Source: Microvirga sp.
GTDB lineage: Bacteria > Pseudomonadota > Alphaproteobacteria > Rhizobiales > Beijerinckiaceae
Assembly (NCBI GenBank): GCA_031181145.1
Contig: JAPSLB010000006.1
Location: 62,001-126,000, forward strand
Direction: 5' to 3'
DNA: 64,000 nt
Numbering within the stretch: the first letter of the stretch is position 1; each line of letters starts with the position of its first letter. The position numbers were made by a program, and so were the translations under genes. The notes under the pieces were generated by a model, which did no database searches, was not told where the DNA came from, and saw only the letters and a list, made by a program, of their open reading frames with translations. Below, one piece after another: positions 1-9,940 of this stretch.

Positions 1-815
1 AGATGCTGCAGGAGCCCCTAGGCGGCCAGTGGGGCGAAATCAGCGTCATGATGACGTATCTCTTCCAAGGCTGGAATTGCCGCGGTCCGCAGAAGTACAA
101 GGATATGATCATGGACATCGGGACCGAGGAAATCGGTCATGTGGAAATGCTCGCCACCATGATCGCACGCCTGCTCGAAACCTCACCCGTCGAGCAGCAG
201 GAAGACATGGCGAAGAACTCCATCGTGGGAGCCGTAATGGGGGGCGCACGGGTGGAGGATGCCATCGTGGCAGGCATGAATCCGCAGCACATGATCGTTT
301 CAGGCCTTGGTTCGCGGGCCGCCGACAGCATCGGAAATCCCTGGACGGCGAATTACATGATCGCAAGCGGAAACCTGCTCGCGGACTTCCGCTTCAATGT
401 GACGGCGGAAAGCCAGGGCAGGCTCCAGGTGAGCCGCCTTTACAACATGACGAACGACACGGGTGTGCGCGACATGCTCTCCTACCTCATCGCGCGCGAC
501 ACCATGCACCAGAATCAGTGGCTCGCAGCCATCAAGGAGCTGGAAGAAGACGGACTCGAGACGACCCCGGTGCCCTCGAGCTTCCCGCAGAGTCTCGAGA
601 AGAGCGAAGTGGCCTATCAGTTCCTCAATCATTCTGAAGGCATGGAAAGTCAGGATGGACGCTGGGCGAGGGGGCCATCACCCGATGGAAAGGGCGAGTT
701 CACCTATGTGGATCGTCCTCCGGCCTTTACCGAGGACGAAGGGCAGCTCAGCCAGGTCGATCCGCGCGTCTACGGCACGCCCGCCATGCCGGTCCCGCCG
801 GCCGCTGCGGAGTAG
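1..815 (+). CDS. Manganese catalase (5' end cut by window)
   Basis: Non-haem catalase that disproportionates hydrogen peroxide with a dinuclear manganese site, normally cytoplasmic. The visible 270 residues hold the family landmarks: the LGGQWGEISVMMTYLFQGWN helix, the metal-ligand helix EEIGHVEM (Glu-Glu-x-x-His), and the later NLLADFRFNVTAE and ARDTMHQNQW (His) helices, followed by the usual Pro-rich tail. The family normally begins about 25-30 residues earlier, so the first Met seen here is probably internal and the true start lies upstream of the window. No partner gene is visible. The product family is clear; only the start is missing. Confidence 0.93.
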   Translation, partial: MLQEPLGGQWGEISVMMTYLFQGWNCRGPQKYKDMIMDIGTEEIGHVEMLATMIARLLETSPVEQQEDMAKNSIVGAVMGGARVEDAIVAGMNPQHMIVSGLGSRAADSIGNPWTANYMIASGNLLADFRFNVTAESQGRLQVSRLYNMTNDTGVRDMLSYLIARDTMHQNQWLAAIKELEEDGLETTPVPSSFPQSLEKSEVAYQFLNHSEGMESQDGRWARGPSPDGKGEFTYVDRPPAFTEDEGQLSQVDPRVYGTPAMPVPPAAAE

Positions 816-850
816 CCGGTCGTACCGGGGACATATTGTCTTCTCCCGTC

Positions 851-873
851 ATGCCCGGGCTTGTCCCGGGCAT
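851..873. repeat. Palindromic REP-like element, copy 1
   Basis: Perfect 9-bp inverted repeat ATGCCCGGG / CCCGGGCAT around the loop CTTGT, preceded by CGTC. A variant with the same CGTCAT...CCCGGGCT(T/C)GTCCCGGG core lies at 38934-38954 after leuA. It sits between the 3' ends of the convergent catalase and helicase genes and may also serve as a two-way terminator, although no T tract follows it. Confidence 0.6.
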
Positions 874-953
874 CCACGCCTTTGCACCGTCGCGGTTCTC
901 ATGACAGGGGGCGCCGCAACAGGTGCGCCATGACGAGGTGCTTGGTCCAGACG

Positions 954-3356
954 CTATCTCAGAGCTTCCACGAAGCTGTCGAGCACCATCTTGCGCCCCG
1001 CCTTATCAAATTCGACGGTGAGCTTGTTTCCGTCCACGGCTTCAACGGTGCCTGGGCCGAATTTCGAATGAAGCACGCGCCCGCCCACTGCAAAGCCTGA
1101 ACTCCCGGTCGACTTCGCCACCAGTTCTCCCTCGATCATCAGCGGTCCGCGTCTGTCGCCTGAGCGGCGCGCGGAGTAGCCGCCATCGTCAGTGCCTGCG
1201 CGATGTGCCTGCGCGCGCTGCCAGCCGGGGGTCTGGTAGGACGAGCCGCTGAAAGGCTGCATCCGGTCGAAGCGCGAGCCGCCGCCATATCCGCCATAGG
1301 AGAAGTTAGCGGGCGCCTCCACGATCTCCACGTTCGCCTCCGGCAGGTCGTCGATGAAGCGGCTCGGCACGGTCGAGTTCCACAGACCGTGGATGCGCCG
1401 GTTCGAGGCGAAGTAGATCTTCGCACGCCGTCGCGCCCGGGTGAGGCCGACATGGGCCAAGCGACGCTCTTCCTCCAGGCCTGCGCGGCCGCTCTCGTCG
1501 AGCGCACGCTGATTTGGGAAGAGGCCTTCCTCCCAGCCCGGTAGAAAGACCGTGTCGAATTCGAGGCCCTTTGCTGCATGGAGCGTCATCAGGCTCACGC
1601 GCTCGGAGGTGTCACTCTCGTTCGCCTCCATCACGAGGGAGACATGTTCCAGGAAGCTCTGGAGGTCTGGGAACTCCTCCATGGAGCGCACCAGTTCCTT
1701 CAGGTTTTCAAGACGCCCTGCGGCATCGGCGGATTTCTCCTTCTGCCACATGTCGGTGTAGCCGGACTCCTCCAGTACCGTCTGCGCAACCTCCGACTGC
1801 GACAGGGTTTCGGAGAGCTTCGACCATCGCGAGAAGGAGATGAGAAGGTCGCGCAGGGTCGCGCGCGGCTTCGGCTTCAGCTCGTCGGTCTCAACGAGAA
1901 ATCGCGCAGCTTCCATGAGCGGCACGCGCGCGGCGCGCGCGTGGTTGTGCAGCACCTGGATCGTCGCGTCGCCCAGGCCACGCTTCGGAACATTGACGAT
2001 ACGCTCGAACGCAAGATCGTCGGCCGGCTGGTTCACGACGCGCAGATAGGCGAGAGCATCCCGTATTTCCGCACGCTCATAGAAGCGCGGACCGCCGATG
2101 ACGCGATAGGGGACGCCCAGCTGCACCAGCCGATCTTCGATCTCGCGCATCTGCGCCGAGATGCGCACGAGGATCGCGATTTCCGATAGCGAATGCCTCC
2201 CGGCGTGGAGCGTTTCGATCTCCTCGCCGATGAGACGCGCCTCGTCCTCGGAATCCCATGCTCCGGTGATCGTCACCTTCTCGCCCGGCTCATCTTCGGT
2301 GCGCAGGGTCTTGCCGAGACGTCCCTGGTTCTTGGCGATCAACACGGAAGCCGCGGAGAGGATATGGCCGGTGGAGCGATAGTTGCGCTCGAGCCGGATC
2401 ACGGTCGCCCCCGGAAAGTCGTGCTCGAAGCGCAGGATGTTGTCCACTTCCGCGCCGCGCCAGCCATAGATCGACTGGTCGTCGTCGCCGACACAGCACA
2501 GGTTCTTGCGCTTTTGCGCGAGCAGGCGCAGCCACAGATATTGTGCGACGTTCGTGTCCTGGTACTCGTCCACCAGCATGTAGCGGAAGCGTTCCTGGTA
2601 CTGTTCGAGAATATCGGGGTGCTCCCGCCACAGGCGCAGGCATTCGAGCAGGAGGTCGCCGAAATCGACGGCGTTGAGCACCTTCAGCCGGTCCTGATAG
2701 GCGCGGTAGAGCCGTCCGCCTCTGCCGTTCGCGAATGCGCCTGCTTCGCCGGCGGCGACCTGGTCGGGACCGAGGCCGCGATTCTTCCAGCTGTCGATGA
2801 GCCCCGCGAGCTGGCGGGCGGGCCATCGCTTCTCGTCGATGCCCTCGGCCTCGATCACCTGCTTCATCAGACGGAGCTGATCGTCGGTTCCGAGAATGGT
2901 GAAGTCGGAGCGCAGGCCCACGAGTTCCGCGTGGCGGCGCAGGATCTTTGTGCCGATGGAATGGAAAGTGCCGAGCCACTGCATGCCCTCGGCCACATCG
3001 CCAATGGTGCGGCCGATGCGCTCGCGCATCTCACGGGCAGCCTTGTTGGTGAAGGTGACTGCCAGGATCTGGGAGGGCCAGGCTTTGCCGGTGGCGATCA
3101 GGTGGGCGATTCGGGTGGTGAGAACGCGGGTCTTGCCCGTGCCGGCCCCAGCGAGCACGAGGACCGGGCCCTCGGTGGCCTCAACAGCGGCGCGTTGCTC
3201 CAGGTTCAGGCCGTTCAGATAGGCGAGCTGCGGCGCAACCGCCGCGCGGGCGCGGGCGCTCAAGGAGCTGGAGGACGGCTGGTGCGCCAGATCGTCCGGG
3301 ATCGGACCATCATGAGGATCGGGGCTGTTATCAGTCTGATTCATCGGCGCGACCAT
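954..3356 (-). CDS. uvrD: UvrD/PcrA-family ATP-dependent DNA helicase
   Basis: Superfamily 1A 3'-5' DNA helicase for nucleotide excision and mismatch repair and for removing proteins from DNA. The 800 residues show Walker A AGAGTGKT near residue 70, AVTFTNKAAREM (motif Ia), VDEYQDTN (Walker B), GDDDQSIYGWRGA (motif III) and LERNYRS (motif IV), with the variable C-terminal tail of UvrD/PcrA proteins. The first 35 residues are Pro/Ser/Asp-rich and not conserved; a second ATG four codons downstream is an equally possible start. The gene converges on the catalase gene. UvrD and PcrA are not easily told apart by sequence alone, so the symbol is given with caution. Confidence 0.93.
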   Translation of the reverse strand: MVAPMNQTDNSPDPHDGPIPDDLAHQPSSSSLSARARAAVAPQLAYLNGLNLEQRAAVEATEGPVLVLAGAGTGKTRVLTTRIAHLIATGKAWPSQILAVTFTNKAAREMRERIGRTIGDVAEGMQWLGTFHSIGTKILRRHAELVGLRSDFTILGTDDQLRLMKQVIEAEGIDEKRWPARQLAGLIDSWKNRGLGPDQVAAGEAGAFANGRGGRLYRAYQDRLKVLNAVDFGDLLLECLRLWREHPDILEQYQERFRYMLVDEYQDTNVAQYLWLRLLAQKRKNLCCVGDDDQSIYGWRGAEVDNILRFEHDFPGATVIRLERNYRSTGHILSAASVLIAKNQGRLGKTLRTEDEPGEKVTITGAWDSEDEARLIGEEIETLHAGRHSLSEIAILVRISAQMREIEDRLVQLGVPYRVIGGPRFYERAEIRDALAYLRVVNQPADDLAFERIVNVPKRGLGDATIQVLHNHARAARVPLMEAARFLVETDELKPKPRATLRDLLISFSRWSKLSETLSQSEVAQTVLEESGYTDMWQKEKSADAAGRLENLKELVRSMEEFPDLQSFLEHVSLVMEANESDTSERVSLMTLHAAKGLEFDTVFLPGWEEGLFPNQRALDESGRAGLEEERRLAHVGLTRARRRAKIYFASNRRIHGLWNSTVPSRFIDDLPEANVEIVEAPANFSYGGYGGGSRFDRMQPFSGSSYQTPGWQRAQAHRAGTDDGGYSARRSGDRRGPLMIEGELVAKSTGSSGFAVGGRVLHSKFGPGTVEAVDGNKLTVEFDKAGRKMVLDSFVEALR

Positions 3357-3485
3357 GGATCAAAAGGCGAACGGCGTCGAGCCCGTAAATGCCCTTTGGC
3401 TTGAGGCGCCCCAAGGCTCGTCGGCGTTGTCTGAGAAGGATCTCATCGCCATATGGTGATCAAAGCCTTTCAAAGGAATGGGCCC

Positions 3486-3758
3486 ATGCGTTTCTTAGTC
3501 ACGGCCGCAGCTTGTCTCGGCCTCCTTCTCCCCCTGGCCGCCGAGGCGCAGACGGCGCGGTTGCCGCGCAAGAGCGTCAATGAACGCCAGGCAGAAGAGA
3601 TCAACCGTAACATCCAGCAGGAGCAGCGTCTGAAAAGCCTGGAGCAACAGATCCAGGTCGAGCAGAATCTGATGAGGCAGAATATCGACCGGCAGAGGCT
3701 GTTTTCCACCACGCCTTCGCCCTTCCGCAACTGCCCCGTCGGGGCTGCCGGCTGCTAA
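3486..3758 (+). CDS. Small secreted protein with coiled-coil stretch, function unknown
   Basis: Encodes 90 residues. The start at MRFLVTAA is preferred over an ATG eleven codons upstream because it directly opens a signal peptide (hydrophobic core LVTAAACLGLLLPLA, cleavage near AEAQ) and has AAGGA about ten bases before it. The mature part is charged and Gln/Glu/Arg-rich (around ERQAEEINRNIQQEQRLKSL), which suggests a helical or coiled-coil segment, and ends with two cysteines (NCPVGAAGC) that could form a disulfide in the periplasm. I do not recognise a family. It stands alone, divergent from the helicase gene. Confidence 0.7.
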   Translation: MRFLVTAAACLGLLLPLAAEAQTARLPRKSVNERQAEEINRNIQQEQRLKSLEQQIQVEQNLMRQNIDRQRLFSTTPSPFRNCPVGAAGC

Positions 3759-4103
3759 AGCCGGGTGCTTTGGGTTGGTGGGATCCGGTTAGGGTTGTGG
3801 TAACGCTTCTTTCCAGAGCCAGGATCGTCCCCCCGGGACAGGGCTCCGCCCTGGGCTGGGCCCCGTTCCTTGAGCGAGCGAACCCCACCTCACGCCCCGT
3901 CTTGTCAGACCAAGCTCCGGACTATGCGCAAGACCGGAGAGCGCGGGCGATTTGGCGGAATGTCAAGGCAGCTTCTACATCCAGCTTCTGAGGGTCCGCG
4001 CGGCGCTGGCGGATGCAATCCATCGTGCTCAATTCGACGCGAGCGCCTTTCGAGCCTGCTCGGCTGAAGCTGGCGTGATGGGGAATGAGCCGTGGAGATT
4101 GCC
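3759..4103. other. Intergenic stretch without recognisable gene
   Basis: Lies between the small secreted protein and the convergent thioesterase gene. Short reading frames on both strands have no good start context or recognisable product. A GC-rich dyad (CAGGGCTCCGCCCTG, around 3838-3852) could form a hairpin, but no T tract follows. I see no RNA gene. Confidence 0.4.
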
Positions 4104-4652
4104 TCAGTGCCGGGTGCCCGAGACGACCAAGGCCTCACGCTTCTCGGACTGGGCAGGAATTCCGATGATCCGTCCTAGGGCTTGAGGTCTCGCAAGCCGC
4201 GCATGGGCCGCCCTCATCACGGCGAGATTGGCGGCAATGTCGTCCGGAAAGGGGGAGACCTTGCGGGTGGCCATGTCCACGTGGAGGGACAATGTCTCCA
4301 GGCTGGCGGCTGCCCAACCTTCCTCCGCATGGCGGATTTCCATGTAGGAGTGGATACGCTTCTCGTCGTAATCGACCAATTGGAGGGTCACCCGGACCCG
4401 ATCGCGGGCGGTCAGTTCACGCCTGTAGAGGGTATGGGTCTCGGCGACAAAGAAGGAGGCTTTGCGCTCCTCAATGTAGTCGCGGCCCAGACCCACGAGC
4501 CCAAAACCCTCGTCCAAGGCGCGGTCGAACAGGACGTGATAATAAGCCATGTTCATATGCCCGTTATAGTCGATCCAAGCCGGATCGACCTGCATCGTGG
4601 ACGAGACGAAGGGGGCGAAGAAGAACACGGGAGTCTTCCTCTCCATGGTCAA
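4104..4652 (-). CDS. Hotdog-fold thioesterase, 4HBT family
   Basis: Predicted acyl-CoA thioesterase. The 182 residues contain the 4HBT active-site loop as IDYNGHMNMAYY, where the Asp/Asn-Gly-His-Met region forms the CoA thioester pocket, followed by the pattern ETHTLYRRELTARDRVRV seen in 4-hydroxybenzoyl-CoA thioesterase relatives. Similar proteins occur near carnitine metabolism genes, but no such neighbours are present, so the substrate is open. Another ATG two codons downstream is possible. It is divergent from the FAD-linked oxidase gene, with about 180 bp between them that must hold both promoters. Confidence 0.82.
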   Translation of the reverse strand: MTMERKTPVFFFAPFVSSTMQVDPAWIDYNGHMNMAYYHVLFDRALDEGFGLVGLGRDYIEERKASFFVAETHTLYRRELTARDRVRVTLQLVDYDEKRIHSYMEIRHAEEGWAAASLETLSLHVDMATRKVSPFPDDIAANLAVMRAAHARLARPQALGRIIGIPAQSEKREALVVSGTRH

Positions 4653-4828
4653 ATCTCTCCCTCAACGCCGGTCACGACCGCTACCCTACTAAGAACGATT
4701 GGGAATGTTAGCATGTATCTCGAAGCCATGCATGGGCTTTTTGGCCCGTCTGCCCTTCAGAGTATTGCGTTAAGGCAGGTTTTGTTAGGTATGGATAACC
4801 AGCACCGCAACCGGAACTCGCAAGTACA

Positions 4829-6244
4829 ATGAACGCTCCCCTTTCCCCCATCCGCCCCAAGCCCACGGAAGCCGTCATTTCCTCCCTGGCGGCAGAGCTA
4901 TCCGGCCGCTTCGGCGAGCGTGTCGTGACCTCCGCCGCCGTGCGCGAGCAGCATGGGCATACGCTCACCTGGGTGAAGAACCAGCCGCCGGACATCGTGG
5001 TCTATGCCCACACGACGGAAGAAGTGTCCGAGATCGTGAAGCTCTGCTCGGCGAAGGGTGTCCCGATCATTCCGTTCGGCACGGGCACGTCGCTCGAGGG
5101 GCACATCAACGCGCCCGATGGAGGCGTCTGCATCGATCTGAGCCTTATGAAGCGTATCATCGCCGTCCATGAGGAGGACCTGGACTGCGTGGTGGAGGCC
5201 GGCGTGACCCGCAAGGCTCTCAATGAGTTCCTCCGGGACAAGGGCCTGTTCTTCCCCATCGATCCAGGTGCCGATGCGTCCATTGGGGGAATGGTGGCCA
5301 CCCGCGCTTCCGGGACCAATGCCGTCCGTTACGGCACGATGAAGGACGTGGTGCTCGCGCTCACGGTTGTGCTGCCGAACGGCGAGATCGTGAAGACTGC
5401 GAGCCGCGCCAAGAAAAGCTCGGCAGGCTACGATCTCACGCGCCTGATGATCGGCTCGGAAGGGACGCTCGGCATCATCACCGAGATTACTCTCAAGCTT
5501 CACGGCATTCCGGAGGCCATCTCGGCCGGCATCTGTCCTTTCCCTACGGTGAAGGCCGCCTGCGACGCGGTGATCATGACGATTCAGTCCGGCATACCGG
5601 TGGCGCGCATCGAGCTGCTCGACGAGGTGCAGGTGAGGGCGGTGAACCTCCACTCCAAGCTGGTCCTGCCGGAGAGCCCCTTGCTGCTGCTGGAATTTCA
5701 CGGAACCGATGCCGGGGTGCAGGAGCAGGCCGAGCGCTTCGGCGAAATCGCTGCGGAGTTCACGGACCAGCCTTTCGAGTGGGCTACGAAGCCGGAGGAG
5801 CGCTCGCGCCTCTGGCAGGCGCGCCATGACGCGTATTGGGCCGCGCGCGGCTTGCGCCCCGGTGCGCAATCGGTGGCGACCGACGTGTGCGTGCCGATCT
5901 CCCGTCTGGCCGAATGCGTGGACGAGACGAAGCACGACATCCTGGAAAGCGGCATGATCGCTCCTATCGTCGGCCATGTGGGTGACGGCAATTTCCATGT
6001 GCAGCCGCTGGTGAATATGGATGACCCTGCGGAAGTCGCCGCCTGCGAGGCTTTTGTGGATCGTTTGGTGAAGCGGGCGGTTGCCATGGAGGGGACCTGC
6101 ACCGGTGAGCACGGAGTGGGGCAGAAAAAGATGAAATATTTGGAAATTGAGCATGGAGAAGCGGTGCTCGACCTCATGCGCGTCTTGAAACGGGCCATAG
6201 ACCCGCACAACATCATGAATCCGGGTAAGATCGTTGCGCTTTGA
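4829..6244 (+). CDS. FAD-linked oxidase, GlcD/D-lactate dehydrogenase family
   Basis: Flavoprotein of the VAO/PCMH family that oxidises a 2-hydroxy acid such as D-lactate or glycolate. In the 471 residues the FAD-binding part shows PFGTGTSLEGH and GGMVATRASGTNAVRYGTMKDVV with the GSEGTLGIITEITLKL segment. The C-terminal cap has GHVGDGNFH and TCTGEHGVGQKKMKYLEIEHG, which carry the metal and substrate residues of this group, and the typical end DPHNIMNPGKIV. No glcE or glcF partner follows, so a single-subunit D-lactate dehydrogenase (cytochrome) is more likely than glycolate oxidase. No strong ribosome-binding site is seen before the ATG. Confidence 0.88.
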   Translation: MNAPLSPIRPKPTEAVISSLAAELSGRFGERVVTSAAVREQHGHTLTWVKNQPPDIVVYAHTTEEVSEIVKLCSAKGVPIIPFGTGTSLEGHINAPDGGVCIDLSLMKRIIAVHEEDLDCVVEAGVTRKALNEFLRDKGLFFPIDPGADASIGGMVATRASGTNAVRYGTMKDVVLALTVVLPNGEIVKTASRAKKSSAGYDLTRLMIGSEGTLGIITEITLKLHGIPEAISAGICPFPTVKAACDAVIMTIQSGIPVARIELLDEVQVRAVNLHSKLVLPESPLLLLEFHGTDAGVQEQAERFGEIAAEFTDQPFEWATKPEERSRLWQARHDAYWAARGLRPGAQSVATDVCVPISRLAECVDETKHDILESGMIAPIVGHVGDGNFHVQPLVNMDDPAEVAACEAFVDRLVKRAVAMEGTCTGEHGVGQKKMKYLEIEHGEAVLDLMRVLKRAIDPHNIMNPGKIVAL

Positions 6245-6326
6245 CGGTGGATGGAGCGTCCGGTGCGCTCCCGATCTCATGGTCGGTAGGTTAGAGAGCT
6301 AGAGTGAAACGGAGAAAACAACCCTC

Positions 6327-9300
6327 TTGCGCGATATCCTGACGATCATCGCTGCCATCCTGATCCTGATCCTGGCGGTTGCCGTCGCGGCCCCTCCTTT
6401 CATCGACTGGAAGGACTACCGCGAGACGATCGACGGGATGATCTCGCGCGCGTCGGGTACGGAAGCCAGAACCGAAGGGGAGATTTCCATTCGGCTGTTG
6501 CCCGAGCCGAGGATTATCCTCGATCGCCTTCGGCTTGGCGGGAAGACACCGGATTCGCCCACCCTGACGGCCAATGATGTCCTGGCTGAAATCGCCCTTA
6601 CGCCGCTTCTGCGGAGCGAAGTGCGGTTCACCGAAACGAGGATCGGCCGGGCGGATATCCGTGTCCCGGTCTCCGGTAAAGGAGACTGGCGCTTGCCGCC
6701 CGATCTCGTTTCCGGCAGTGCGCGCGGCCGTGAGTGGGCCATCGACAGCCTCAATATCGGCCAGCTCCTGGTCACCACTCAGGCGGTCGCCACGGGTCAT
6801 ACGAACCAAGCCTTCGCGGAAAACGTCCAAATCGAGGGCCAGAAGCTCATCGGCCCCTGGCGGGTCGAGGGCACCACGGCAGGCATTCCCTTCCGGTTGG
6901 TCACGGGCGAGCTCGCCGAGGACAAGACCGTTCAGGTCAAGCTCGCAGGCGGTGGCGATATCTATCCGCGCTTCGACATCGAGGCCCGTCTTGCCCTGGA
7001 CGATACCTCGGCCGGAACCACTATTCCGGACGTTGCGGGCAAGGCCAGGGTGCTGTTCGGGCCTCCGGCGCAGATCGCGGCCGCCGGCATTCCCATTCCG
7101 ATCATGGTCGAATCCGACTTCAAGACGGCGGATGGCGCGGTGGCCTTGGAAGGCGTCACACTGGAAGCGGGCGAGGGAGGCGCAAGCCTGCGGATGACGG
7201 GCGCCGGGAGCATCGGTATCGCCGATCCCCGCATTGCCTTGAAGCTCGAGGGGCGGCGGCTCGATGCGGACAGCTTCATCCTGTCCTCCAACGGCCAGGA
7301 TTTCGCCTCGCGCCTCAAGCAATGGTCTCTGCCTCCCATCGCTATCCCAATCGATCTCGACCTCAAGATCGACAGTATCGGTTTGGGGCAGGAGGATCTG
7401 ACGAACGCCAATCTCCGCCTGTCGCTCGAACGCGGAAGGGCGCGTGTCGATCGCGTCGAGCTCAATGCACCAGGCGAGACGCGCGTCGCGCTCGAAGGCC
7501 AGTTCGGCTTGACGACTCAGGGCGGCATCGAAGGCAAAGTGGCTTTGACCTCGAACGCCTCGGACCGGCTGGCGCGCTATCTCAACCGCATCAAGATCCG
7601 CTCGCCGTTTCTCGACATGCTCGACGGGCGCCCCATCGAGGCGTCTTCCGATGTGGTTTTCAGCAATCCCGTCCTGTCGCTCAACCGGATGCGTGTGAAG
7701 GTCGGGGATGCGGTTACCACCGGTAATCTTCGCTATACCGCGCCTGAAGCCGACGAGCGCGGCAAGCTCGAAGCACAGCTTGCGATCCAGAATCTCAATC
7801 TCGACCAGTTGCCGCAGGTCTCCAGCGTATTCGACGCGACCCAGAACGTCGACGTCGGGTTCATCCTGGAAGCGCGCGGCGTCAGCGCAGGCAAGAGTCC
7901 CGCGACCGGCCGCATCACGGCGCGCATTCTCTCCGACGGGCCGGCGCTGCTCGTCGAGAATCTCGATATCGTGGATCTAGCGGGTGCCAACGCCCGGGTG
8001 AGCGGGCGCATTGCGCCTGACGGCTCCGGCCGCATTAACGGCAAGGTTACGGCGCAACGCGCCGCTCCCCTGATCGATCTGATCGGAAGCGTATGGATCG
8101 GCGGCGTTTCCAAGCTGGTGCCGCATTTCCTGCGTGAGGGCCCGCTCGACGTGCAGGTCGGAACGGAGCGTGTGGCTCCGCCTGCCGGATCGACGGACCT
8201 GCGCCTGCGCACGACCATGAAGGGCATGGCCGCCGGCGGTACAATCGACGGCAGCGTGGACGCTGTCGATGGGCGCACGGAGAGCCTGAACGTCACGCTA
8301 GCCACCAACAATACCGGCCATTGGGTGAACCGCAGCACCATGGCAAGTCTCGCTCGGCCATCCAGGATCGACCTGCGCGGAACCCGTGTCGGGTCCGGTC
8401 AGTTCAATGTCACCATCGCCGGCGACGTTGCGGGCGCGCAGATCGCGACCCTGAGGCCCTTCGCCTTGAGCGAGAACGACGACGTCGTGGATAGCGGCGA
8501 GGCGGAAGTCGTAACGGCGGATATCACACCGTTCATGCTGCTCCTGGGCGACGGTGCTGGTGTGAGGCCGCCCGTGCCGGTCAAGGCGAGAGTCACGCTG
8601 GGGCGCGTGCGGGATGCAAGCCATCTCGATATCACCGGGCAGGTTGCGGGCAACGCGGTGCAAGCGAGCCTCGATGTTCGCTCGCGCTCGGAGATCGGAG
8701 GAGAGGTCTCTCTCGACAGGCTTTCCCTGCCGTGGCTGACGGCGACGCTCGCGCTGAACGTGCCCGGCGATCCGCACGCCACGGCGATCTGGTCGAACGC
8801 CACCTTCGGGCAGAGCGGCCGTCTCGTGACCGGTGGGCGGGTGACGTTCCGGGTCGGCACGCTCGACCTGGGGCGCGGCATCCAGGGCACGCGCGCGAGC
8901 TTCACGCTCGAGGCGCAACCGGACGGCATCTCGATCCGCAATCTCGATGCCAATATCGGCACCGGCCGGCTGACAGGCTTCACGACCATCACGCGCCAAG
9001 GCGCTACGGCCACGGTGGTCGGGGAGGGCGCGCTCGACAGCGTACCGCTCTGGGCTCTGGTCGGGACGACGCCGATCGAGGCGGTCCTGTCGGGCAATTT
9101 GAAGTTTGGCACGGCCGGCGAGAGCATGTCGCGGCTCGTTTCCGCCCTCGGGGGGGCGGGCGACTGGAAGATCACGCGGTTGCGTGTTCCATCCGCCGAC
9201 CCTGCCGTGTTCGACCGTGCGCTCAAGCGCGCCCTGGCCGAGAACGAGCCTCTCGTAGAAGGCAGGGCTGAAGCCGTCATCAACGCGGAGCTGGGGCGTT

Positions 9301-9893
9301 CCGCGCTCCTTGCGCAAACGGTCACCACATCGGCCGCGCTCGTGGGCGGATCGTTGCGGCTTTCGCCTTTCGTGATTGAGAGCGGGCCGTCGACCTGGCA
9401 AGGGGCGGTGACGTTCGACCTCAACACGCTCGAGCTCGACGCGCGGGGTTCGCTCATCGCAAGAACGTCGCCTGCAGGCTGGGCCGGTGCTCCACCCTCC
9501 ATCGGGCTGGCCTGGCGCGGCTCGCTGGTCAATCCGGTTCGTGAGGTCGACGCGGGTCCATTCCGCAACGGGCTCGCGGCCATCGTGCTCAAGCGGGAAC
9601 TCGAAAAGATCGAGGCCTTCGAGCGTGCCGCCGCAGAGCGCCAGCGCCAAGTCCAGGCGCAACAGGAAGCGGAGCGCCAGCGTGCGAAGGCCGCCGCCGA
9701 AGAGGCGGCGCGCCAAGCCAAGGCGCAGGCCGAGGCCGAAAGGGCGCGTCGTGAGGCGGAGCGCCTGCAATCGGAACAGCAGCGACAACCAGACCCGCAG
9801 GAGCCGGCGCCTTCGCAGACATCGCTGCCACCGCTGAATCCTCCGGTAGAGCTGAGCGCCCCGCCGGGCATCTACCGCAGTCCTGAACGATAA
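6327..9893 (+). CDS. AsmA-family inner-membrane/periplasmic protein
   Basis: Large AsmA-like protein of 1188 residues, a group linked to phospholipid transport between membranes and outer-membrane assembly. An N-terminal membrane segment (about residues 6-22, TIIAAILILILAVAVAAPPF) is followed by the AsmA motif (FIDWKDYRETIDGMISRASG) and long beta-rich repeats of the bridge-like lipid-transfer type. Near the C-terminus lies an Ala/Glu/Arg/Gln-rich helical stretch and then a Pro-rich tail. The start is a TTG with GGAGA at a spacing of about ten; an upstream GTG is out of frame. It stands alone downstream of the FAD oxidase. The exact cargo cannot be told. Confidence 0.85.
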   Translation: MRDILTIIAAILILILAVAVAAPPFIDWKDYRETIDGMISRASGTEARTEGEISIRLLPEPRIILDRLRLGGKTPDSPTLTANDVLAEIALTPLLRSEVRFTETRIGRADIRVPVSGKGDWRLPPDLVSGSARGREWAIDSLNIGQLLVTTQAVATGHTNQAFAENVQIEGQKLIGPWRVEGTTAGIPFRLVTGELAEDKTVQVKLAGGGDIYPRFDIEARLALDDTSAGTTIPDVAGKARVLFGPPAQIAAAGIPIPIMVESDFKTADGAVALEGVTLEAGEGGASLRMTGAGSIGIADPRIALKLEGRRLDADSFILSSNGQDFASRLKQWSLPPIAIPIDLDLKIDSIGLGQEDLTNANLRLSLERGRARVDRVELNAPGETRVALEGQFGLTTQGGIEGKVALTSNASDRLARYLNRIKIRSPFLDMLDGRPIEASSDVVFSNPVLSLNRMRVKVGDAVTTGNLRYTAPEADERGKLEAQLAIQNLNLDQLPQVSSVFDATQNVDVGFILEARGVSAGKSPATGRITARILSDGPALLVENLDIVDLAGANARVSGRIAPDGSGRINGKVTAQRAAPLIDLIGSVWIGGVSKLVPHFLREGPLDVQVGTERVAPPAGSTDLRLRTTMKGMAAGGTIDGSVDAVDGRTESLNVTLATNNTGHWVNRSTMASLARPSRIDLRGTRVGSGQFNVTIAGDVAGAQIATLRPFALSENDDVVDSGEAEVVTADITPFMLLLGDGAGVRPPVPVKARVTLGRVRDASHLDITGQVAGNAVQASLDVRSRSEIGGEVSLDRLSLPWLTATLALNVPGDPHATAIWSNATFGQSGRLVTGGRVTFRVGTLDLGRGIQGTRASFTLEAQPDGISIRNLDANIGTGRLTGFTTITRQGATATVVGEGALDSVPLWALVGTTPIEAVLSGNLKFGTAGESMSRLVSALGGAGDWKITRLRVPSADPAVFDRALKRALAENEPLVEGRAEAVINAELGRSALLAQTVTTSAALVGGSLRLSPFVIESGPSTWQGAVTFDLNTLELDARGSLIARTSPAGWAGAPPSIGLAWRGSLVNPVREVDAGPFRNGLAAIVLKRELEKIEAFERAAAERQRQVQAQQEAERQRAKAAAEEAARQAKAQAEAERARREAERLQSEQQRQPDPQEPAPSQTSLPPLNPPVELSAPPGIYRSPER

Positions 9894-9940
9894 ATCCGTT
9901 TCTCCGTCTGGAGGAAACGCTCCGCGACGGCCGTCAGCAT

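Noticed and set aside
2193-3404. Long plus-strand open frame (about 400 codons) opposite the helicase gene
   Set aside because: It is antisense to a clear UvrD gene; composition (Gly, Val, Arg, Gln-rich without motifs) is what GC-rich codon bias yields on the opposite strand.
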